From the NCBI GenBank assembly GCA_947174295.1, contig CAMWIG010000006.1, positions 1 to 26,369 of the forward strand: DNA of 26,369 nt, written 5' to 3'. Position 1 is the stretch's first letter. Each line of letters begins with the position of its first letter. The position numbers and the translations under genes were made by a program. This document shows positions 22,292-26,369 of this stretch, piece by piece. This DNA is from an uncultured Alistipes sp. GTDB lineage: Bacteria; Bacteroidota; Bacteroidia; Bacteroidales; Rikenellaceae. The notes beneath the pieces were generated by a model. That model was not told the origin of the DNA and searched no databases. It worked only from the letters and a program-made list of their open reading frames with translations.

Positions 22292-23008
22292 ATGAATGTG
22301 CGATATCTGTTCGTGTCCCTTCTGATGGCATTGTGCTGCGCGGCATGCGACGGCGAAACGGCTCCGGTCGGGCCCGCTTCGCCTGAAACATCCGTCCCGC
22401 CCGGCTCTTCCGAACCTGCCGCACCCGCGGCTGCCGAATATGCCGGCACTGTGGTGATGCTCCCCGCACCGCCGCACTCCGACGACGAGCCGGCTCTGCC
22501 GGGTCTGGTTCTCGGTCTTCGCACCGCGGACGGCGATTACATACTGACCGTCGGCGGCCGCTGGCTGGCGGACCGCGAGGTCGTTCTCGGCGGCGAGACC
22601 CATCTTCTCGAAGAGGGCTGCAAAGTGCGGATGACCGGCGTCGCGATCTCCGTCACGGCAGCCGGCGAGGAGTATCGCGAACTGGAAATCGGGGCGATAA
22701 CGGACATAGAGTATTGCGATGCCGAAATCGTTGCGTGCACAGGAACTGCCGTCATGCTCCCCGCGCCGCCGCACTCCGACGACGAGCCGGCCCTGCCGGG
22801 TCTGGTTCTCGGCCTTCGCACCGCGGACGGCGATTACATACTGACCGTCGGCGGCCGCTGGCTGACGGATTGCGAGGTCGTTCTCGGCGGCTGTGCGCTG
22901 GTTCTCGAACCGGGCGACGAGGTCGCTGTGACGGGTGTCGTCACGGAGGTCGAGGTCGCCGGTGTGGAGTACGGCGAATTGGAAATAGAAACGATTGACA
23001 GAATTTAA
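22292..23008 (+). CDS. Lipoprotein with an internal duplication
   Basis: A 238-aa predicted lipoprotein of unknown function. The signal peptide ends at Cys19 (CAAC), followed by a Pro/Ala/Ser-rich linker to about residue 48. Two copies of a roughly 95-residue domain then follow with a 99-codon offset. The first half of each copy is almost identical (MLPAPPHSDDEPALPGLVLG, then LRTADGDYILTVGGRWL), whereas the second halves (EEGCKVRMTGVAISVTAAGE versus EPGDEVAVTGVVTEVEVAGV) have diverged strongly. The 'G-x-V...LEIG.I' ending resembles an OB-fold-like strand order, but I cannot assign a family. The TlpA-like gene starts 14 bases after it and probably shares its transcript. Confidence 0.8.
   Translation: MNVRYLFVSLLMALCCAACDGETAPVGPASPETSVPPGSSEPAAPAAAEYAGTVVMLPAPPHSDDEPALPGLVLGLRTADGDYILTVGGRWLADREVVLGGETHLLEEGCKVRMTGVAISVTAAGEEYRELEIGAITDIEYCDAEIVACTGTAVMLPAPPHSDDEPALPGLVLGLRTADGDYILTVGGRWLTDCEVVLGGCALVLEPGDEVAVTGVVTEVEVAGVEYGELEIETIDRI
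22457..22594 (+). repeat. Internal direct repeat, copy 1
   Basis: 138 bp within the lipoprotein gene; by eye it differs from 22754-22891 at about six positions. The offset is exactly 297 bp (99 codons), so the frame is kept. Confidence 0.95.
22754..22891 (+). repeat. Internal direct repeat, copy 2
   Basis: Second copy of the 138-bp repeat. The remaining part of the domain, downstream of both copies, is much less similar. Confidence 0.95.
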
Positions 23009-23022
23009 ACAGTAAACGGATT

Positions 23023-24081
23023 ATGAAAAAAATCATCTTTTCGGCAGCCGTTGCGGCCATGCTCGCAAGCTGCGCAGGAGGCAAGGGCTATACCGTGACC
23101 GGCCATGTCGAGGGCGTCGAGGGTTATGTCTACCTCGAAAATTCAGAGACCCACGCCATCATCGACTCCGCCAAGGTCGTCGACGGCCGCTTCGTATTCG
23201 AGGGCAAGGTCGAGACGCCGATGCTCGTCGTCGTACACGATGCGCCGAGCGACGATGCCGACCCGGCAATCTATGCCAACCTCTTCCTCGAACCGGGCGA
23301 TGCGGTAATCGAGACGGACGGGGACGACGTAGCGGTGTCGGGCACGCCCGCAAACGAGGCCTTCGCCGCATTCCGTGCCGCACGCCGCGAGCTGCTCGAA
23401 CGCTACTATGCCGACGGAACGACTGTCGAGGAGCGCCGCACAATCGAGGTGCAGCACGATTCCATGGTGCGCAAGGCCATGGAGGACAACCGCACCAACC
23501 TCTTCGGCGCTATCGTTCTCGCGCAGAATCTGGCATACGAGCTCTCCGGCTCGGAGATGATTGCCGAGATCGAGAAGTTCCCCGCCGAGTTGCAGGCTAC
23601 CGCGCTGCTGACCAAGGCCCGCGAGACTGCCGAGGCCAAGGCCCGGACCGAAGTAGGCCAGCCCTACATCGACGTCGAGCAGAACGATGCCGACGGCAAT
23701 GCGCTGGCGCTCTCAGCCGTAGTCGCCGACCCGGCCAACAAATACGTGCTCGTCGACTTCTGGGCATCGTGGTGCGGCCCTTGCATGGGCGAAGTACCGT
23801 ATCTTGTCGAGACCTACGCCAAGTATCATGACAAGGGCTTCGAGATTTACGGCATTTCGTTCGACAAGAACCGCGACGCATGGCTCGCTGCGGTAGCCGA
23901 CAAGCAGATGACGTGGCTGCACGTGAGCGACCTGACCGGTTTCGACAATCAGGCGGCCCGCGACTACGCCGTTCAGGGCATTCCGTCGAACTTCCTCGTC
24001 GAGACTGCCTCGGGCACTATCGTGGCCACGAACCTGCGCGGCGAGGCTTTGGGCGAGAAGATAGCCGAGCTGCTCGACTAA
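23023..24081 (+). CDS. DUF4369-thioredoxin (TlpA/ResA-like) lipoprotein
   Basis: A 352-aa lipoprotein (lipobox LASC, Cys17). Residues about 22-110 form the DUF4369 beta domain common in Bacteroidota thiol-disulfide proteins (YTVTGHVEGVEGYVYLEN). A helical linker follows to about 205, then a thioredoxin fold with the active site Trp250-Cys251-Gly-Pro-Cys254 and the cis-Pro loop GIPSNF (Pro321). It probably reduces or isomerises disulfides of exported proteins at the periplasmic face. Length is typical for the family. The upstream duplicated-domain lipoprotein, which has several Cys in its mature part, may be a client, but this is only inferred from adjacency. Confidence 0.93.
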   Translation: MKKIIFSAAVAAMLASCAGGKGYTVTGHVEGVEGYVYLENSETHAIIDSAKVVDGRFVFEGKVETPMLVVVHDAPSDDADPAIYANLFLEPGDAVIETDGDDVAVSGTPANEAFAAFRAARRELLERYYADGTTVEERRTIEVQHDSMVRKAMEDNRTNLFGAIVLAQNLAYELSGSEMIAEIEKFPAELQATALLTKARETAEAKARTEVGQPYIDVEQNDADGNALALSAVVADPANKYVLVDFWASWCGPCMGEVPYLVETYAKYHDKGFEIYGISFDKNRDAWLAAVADKQMTWLHVSDLTGFDNQAARDYAVQGIPSNFLVETASGTIVATNLRGEALGEKIAELLD

Positions 24082-24133
24082 GACCCGACGGGCTGCGCCG
24101 GCCGTCATTTGCCGGCATTGCGCCCGCATCATC

Positions 24134-24161
24134 GAATCCTCCGCCGCAGGGCGGGGGATTC
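24134..24161. repeat. Hairpin between the thioredoxin-lipoprotein gene and ruvC
   Basis: A 12-bp inverted repeat (24134-24145 with 24150-24161) with one G-T wobble and a 4-base loop. No T run follows on either side, so it may be a REP-like palindrome instead of a terminator. Confidence 0.6.
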
Positions 24162-24205
24162 GGTATTGAAAAAAGGATTGTGAACCGAATGTTATCGACA
24201 GACCG

Positions 24206-24826
24206 ATGTCCCGCGAAGAGACCAAATACCGCATCATAGGCATCGACCCCGGCACCAACTACATGGGTTACGGCGTGTTGGAGGTCGACGGCCGCCGCCT
24301 GCGTTCGGTCGTGCTCGGTGCGATAGACCTGCACCGTATGGGCGACCCCTACTCGAAGCTGCGCTATATCTTCGAACGTGTGGGTGCGCTTATCGACGAA
24401 TATTCGCCGCGCGAGGCGGCTCTCGAATCGCCCTTCTTCGGCGAGAACGTGCAGTCGATGCTCAAACTGGGCCGTGCGCAGGGCGTGGCCATGGCCGCGG
24501 CGCTGAGCCGCGGAGTAGGTGTGTCGGAGTATGCTCCGTCGCGTGTCAAGCAGGCCATTACGGGCGGAGGTTCCGCCACGAAGGAGCAGGTCGCCAACAT
24601 GGTGAAAAATCTCCTTTCGCTCGACGAACTTCCCCCGAAGCTCGATGCTACGGACGGCATGGCCGTGGCACTGTGCCACTACTACGCCACGGGCAGTCCG
24701 CTTGCCGCAGCCATGGGCGGCGACCGGGTGAAAGGTCTCGGCGGCGGGCTTAAAGCCGCTTCGAAGCGCGGCAGCTCCTCGTGGGAGCGCTTCCTGCGCG
24801 AACACCCCGACCGCGAGATAAAGTAG
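24206..24826 (+). CDS. ruvC: Crossover junction endodeoxyribonuclease RuvC
   Basis: A 206-aa Holliday-junction resolvase that acts with RuvAB in recombination and repair. The catalytic acidic residues can be placed at Asp14 (GIDPGT), Glu74 (ALESPFF), Asp147 and Asp150 (LDATDGMAVALCH). The SVKQ-like motif reads PSRVKQAITG and is followed by KEQVANMV, which contacts DNA. The C-terminal tail after residue 166 is about 35 residues longer than in the E. coli enzyme and Gly/Ser/Lys-rich. ruvA and ruvB are not in the window. Confidence 0.96.
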   Translation: MSREETKYRIIGIDPGTNYMGYGVLEVDGRRLRSVVLGAIDLHRMGDPYSKLRYIFERVGALIDEYSPREAALESPFFGENVQSMLKLGRAQGVAMAAALSRGVGVSEYAPSRVKQAITGGGSATKEQVANMVKNLLSLDELPPKLDATDGMAVALCHYYATGSPLAAAMGGDRVKGLGGGLKAASKRGSSSWERFLREHPDREIK

Positions 24827-24977
24827 CGCTGCGATTGCGGCTGCCTTGCCGCCCGCATGCCTGGCGGCCTGCGTCGTATCTTCACGCTCGTAGCCGGCGG
24901 AGTCCGCCGGATATGCTGCCGGCCGCCGGCAAAGAATGCGAAGTATGCGGTCCGAGAGCCTGCTGTCTCTGAAAATC

Positions 24978-25014
24978 ACCGCCGCCCCTGCAAATTGTTT
25001 GCAGGGGCGGCGGT
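24978..25014. terminator. Strong hairpin between ruvC and the META lipoprotein gene
   Basis: A perfect 17-bp stem (24978-24994 with 24998-25014) and 3-base loop between two convergent genes. T tracts are short on both sides (TTGTT on the plus strand, GATTTTC on the minus strand), so it could stop both transcripts, mainly by stem strength. Confidence 0.75.
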
Positions 25015-25034
25015 TGTTCGTGCGTGAGCGGCCG

Positions 25035-25463
25035 TTACTTCGTGCCGGCTTCGAAAACGGCGCGCATTTCGCCGTCGCGGAACAGAAGCAGCATCGTGCC
25101 GTCGATTTCGTAGGAGGTCGTCTCCTCGACTATGGTGAAGAACTGCGTCTCGCGCTCCATGTCGGGGCACATCATGCGCGTGGATGCCAGGGGGCCGATT
25201 TCGATGCGGCCCTTTTCGAGCAGGCGGTAGCTGCCCGTCAGGCGGTTGCAGGCGCCGACGCCCGACAGGTTGCCGTCCTCGTGGAAGGTGAGGTTGAAGC
25301 TCTCGCTGCCGCCCTCGACGTTCGCGCCCATCAGGCGCACGAGCGTCCACTCCGTGCCGACGAGCGGTGCTGCGGTGCGGCTCTTCGACTTGCAGTGGCA
25401 GCACGATATTGCGACTATGGCCGCTGCGGCGACTATGGCCGCTCTGAAAATTGTCTGTTTCAT
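25035..25463 (-). CDS. META-domain (HslJ-like) lipoprotein
   Basis: A 142-aa predicted lipoprotein; the signal peptide ends at Cys21 (AISC) with further Cys residues just after it. The mature part is a META domain (DUF306): TEWTLVRLMG, NLTFHEDGNLSGVGACNRLTGSY and the conserved STRMMCPDMERE segment. Relatives are HslJ of E. coli, a heat-inducible lipoprotein linked to novobiocin resistance, and secreted proteins of unknown function. Start chosen at 25463 because the signal peptide begins there; a longer in-frame extension would cross the shared promoter region. Divergent from ridA. Confidence 0.88.
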   Translation of the reverse strand: MKQTIFRAAIVAAAAIVAISCCHCKSKSRTAAPLVGTEWTLVRLMGANVEGGSESFNLTFHEDGNLSGVGACNRLTGSYRLLEKGRIEIGPLASTRMMCPDMERETQFFTIVEETTSYEIDGTMLLLFRDGEMRAVFEAGTK

Positions 25464-25529
25464 AGTGTTATAGTGTTTTGTCGTTCGTCCGCTCCGTTTC
25501 GAAAAGCTCGTGCCGGGGCGTTTTTCCGT

Positions 25530-25560
25530 TTTGCAAAGATACGGATATTTTCTAACTTTG
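25530..25560 (+). promoter_or_regulatory. Canonical Bacteroidota promoter of ridA
   Basis: TTTG (25530-25533), 19 bases, TAACTTTG (25553-25560), with the start codon 22 bases further on. Both boxes and the spacing match the consensus exactly. Confidence 0.8.
25534..25541 (-). promoter_or_regulatory. Putative -7 box of the META lipoprotein gene (TATCTTTG)
   Basis: An exact -7 match on the minus strand, lying between the two ridA boxes, so the two divergent promoters interlock. Implied leader about 65 nt. Confidence 0.5.
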
Positions 25561-25582
25561 CGAGACATAATTCTGATATCCG

Positions 25583-25957
25583 ATGAAAACAGTTATCTCT
25601 TCTCCGCTGGCACCCAAAGCGGTAGGTCCCTATTCGCAGGCGGTAGCCACCGCCGACACCGTGTATGTCTCCGGACAGCTCCCCATCGACGCCGCGACAG
25701 GCGCCATGCCCGAGGGCATCGAGGCGCAGACCCGGCAGTCGCTCGCCAATCTGGGACATATCCTCGCCGAGGCGGGCTACACGTTCGACGACGTGGCGAA
25801 AACCACCGTGCTGTTGCAGAGCATCGGCGATTTCGCGGCTATGAACGCCGTCTATGCCGAGTTCTTCACAAAAGACATGCCGGCCCGCATGTGCTACGAG
25901 GTGGCCAAGCTGCCCATGGGCGCTCTGGTCGAAATCGACGCCGTGGCCGTCAAGTAG
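25583..25957 (+). CDS. ridA: RidA family enamine/imine deaminase
   Basis: A 124-aa trimeric RidA/YjgF protein that hydrolyses reactive 2-aminoacrylate and related enamines released by PLP enzymes. Family marks: APKAVGPYSQAV near the N-terminus, VYVSGQLPID, the Arg102 carboxylate-binding residue in PARMCYEVAKLP, and Glu117 in LVEIDAVA. Full standard length. A canonical promoter is close upstream, suggesting separate transcription. Confidence 0.96.
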   Translation: MKTVISSPLAPKAVGPYSQAVATADTVYVSGQLPIDAATGAMPEGIEAQTRQSLANLGHILAEAGYTFDDVAKTTVLLQSIGDFAAMNAVYAEFFTKDMPARMCYEVAKLPMGALVEIDAVAVK

Positions 25958-26051
25958 GCCGCCGCAGCCGAACGGAAACGGTATATCGCATTTGTAAATA
26001 ACTTGTCGATAATTTAATCGGCGGGCGGTATTTTCCGACGGTTAATTTTTC

Positions 26052-26206
26052 CATCTTTGTATCGTGCGATTTCGCCCCCGCCGGTCGGGAACGGCCTGCG
26101 GCGGGAGCCTGCCCGGAGCCGCCGGGAGCGGGCGGAGAGCACGGCGGATGCCGCATGCTCGGGGCCGGTCGCCGGCGTTACGAAGATTAACAATATATAA
26201 ATACGT
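26052..26206 (+). promoter_or_regulatory. Putative promoter and GC-rich leader of the reductase gene
   Basis: CATCTTTG (26052-26059) is one base off the -7 consensus. It is followed by about 110 bases of extremely GC-rich sequence (26070-26180) with many possible stems and then an abrupt AT-rich stretch (26184-26206) before the ATG. I looked for the conserved B12-box and core of a cobalamin riboswitch and did not find them. Confidence 0.35.
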
Positions 26207-26369
26207 ATGTCTGACACTACCAAAAAAAATGCAGCCCCTCGGGAGGTGGCTTACAACGATGCTGTCGCCGCATCCAAGGAGTATTTCGCAGGCGACGATC
26301 TCGCCGCTCAGGTGTGGGTCACGAAATATGCGCTCAAAGATTCGTTCGGCCGCATTTATGAAAAGAGCC
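26207..26369 (+). CDS. nrdJ: Class II (adenosylcobalamin-dependent) ribonucleotide reductase, 5' end
   Basis: The window ends after 54 codons, starting MSDTTKKNAAPREVAYNDAV. The stretch SKEYFAGDDLAAQVWVTKY, then ALKDSFGRIYEKS, matches what I recall of the N-terminus of Bacteroidota B12-dependent ribonucleoside-diphosphate reductases. That enzyme makes deoxynucleotides without needing oxygen. No catalytic motif lies in the window, so the call rests on the N-terminal pattern. The ATG at 26207 is the first in frame after an AT-rich stretch. Confidence 0.75.
   Translation, partial: MSDTTKKNAAPREVAYNDAVAASKEYFAGDDLAAQVWVTKYALKDSFGRIYEKS

Noticed and set aside
26064..26206. Cobalamin riboswitch before the B12-dependent reductase
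   Set aside because: The leader is GC-rich and structured, but I could not find the conserved B12 box or core; composition alone is not evidence.

Overview
The window looks like a chromosomal segment of a GC-rich Bacteroidota bacterium, most likely an Alistipes-like member of the Rikenellaceae. This is inferred from coding DNA of about 60% GC, start codons preceded by A-rich sequence instead of Shine-Dalgarno motifs, repeated TAnnTTTG '-7' promoter boxes (two with a TTTG box exactly 19 nt upstream), lipoproteins with Asp-rich residues after the lipid Cys, and Bacteroidota families such as DUF4301, DUF2156, DUF4369-thioredoxin and DUF6549. No 16S rRNA is present, so the genus is an inference.

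Layout. 1-3.1 kb: 3' end of clpX, then a transketolase gene with a GC-rich leader and tandem terminators. 3.2-7.6 kb: two divergent surface-lipoprotein genes, one a five-module fibronectin-III-like protein with a G9 tract near its 5' end, the other a pectinesterase-family protein. 7.7-9.2 kb: an AT-rich multi-pass membrane protein gene, then a non-coding stretch with tRNA-His(GUG) and a partial duplicate of its 3' end and terminator. 9.3-14.1 kb: a DUF2156-GNAT fusion, a repeat-rich spacer, nadC and a CotH-kinase lipoprotein, all on the minus strand. 14.2-15.6 kb: DUF4301. 15.7-19.9 kb: a compact operon murB-tilS-holA-class IV aminotransferase homologue with overlapping or nearly touching genes. 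19.9-20.5 kb: a DUF6549-like protein on the minus strand, overlapping the operon end tail to tail. 20.6-24.8 kb: coaD-lpxD, a duplicated-domain lipoprotein, a DUF4369-thioredoxin lipoprotein and ruvC. 25.0-26.4 kb: a META-domain lipoprotein divergent from ridA, then the first 54 codons of a class II ribonucleotide reductase.

Most genes are housekeeping: proteolysis, pentose phosphate pathway, NAD synthesis, peptidoglycan and lipid A precursors, CoA, tRNA modification, replication and recombination. The accessory interest lies in the envelope lipoproteins and in the tRNA-His neighbourhood. I found no complete mobile element, CRISPR array or defence system. The best leads are a possible G-tract on/off switch in the five-module lipoprotein, a class IV PLP-fold protein without the PLP lysine, the partial tRNA-His duplication, a lipoprotein with a patchily homogenised internal duplication, promoters placed so close to murB and coaD that the mRNAs may be leaderless, and unusually GC-rich structured leaders before tkt, the CotH gene and the reductase gene.
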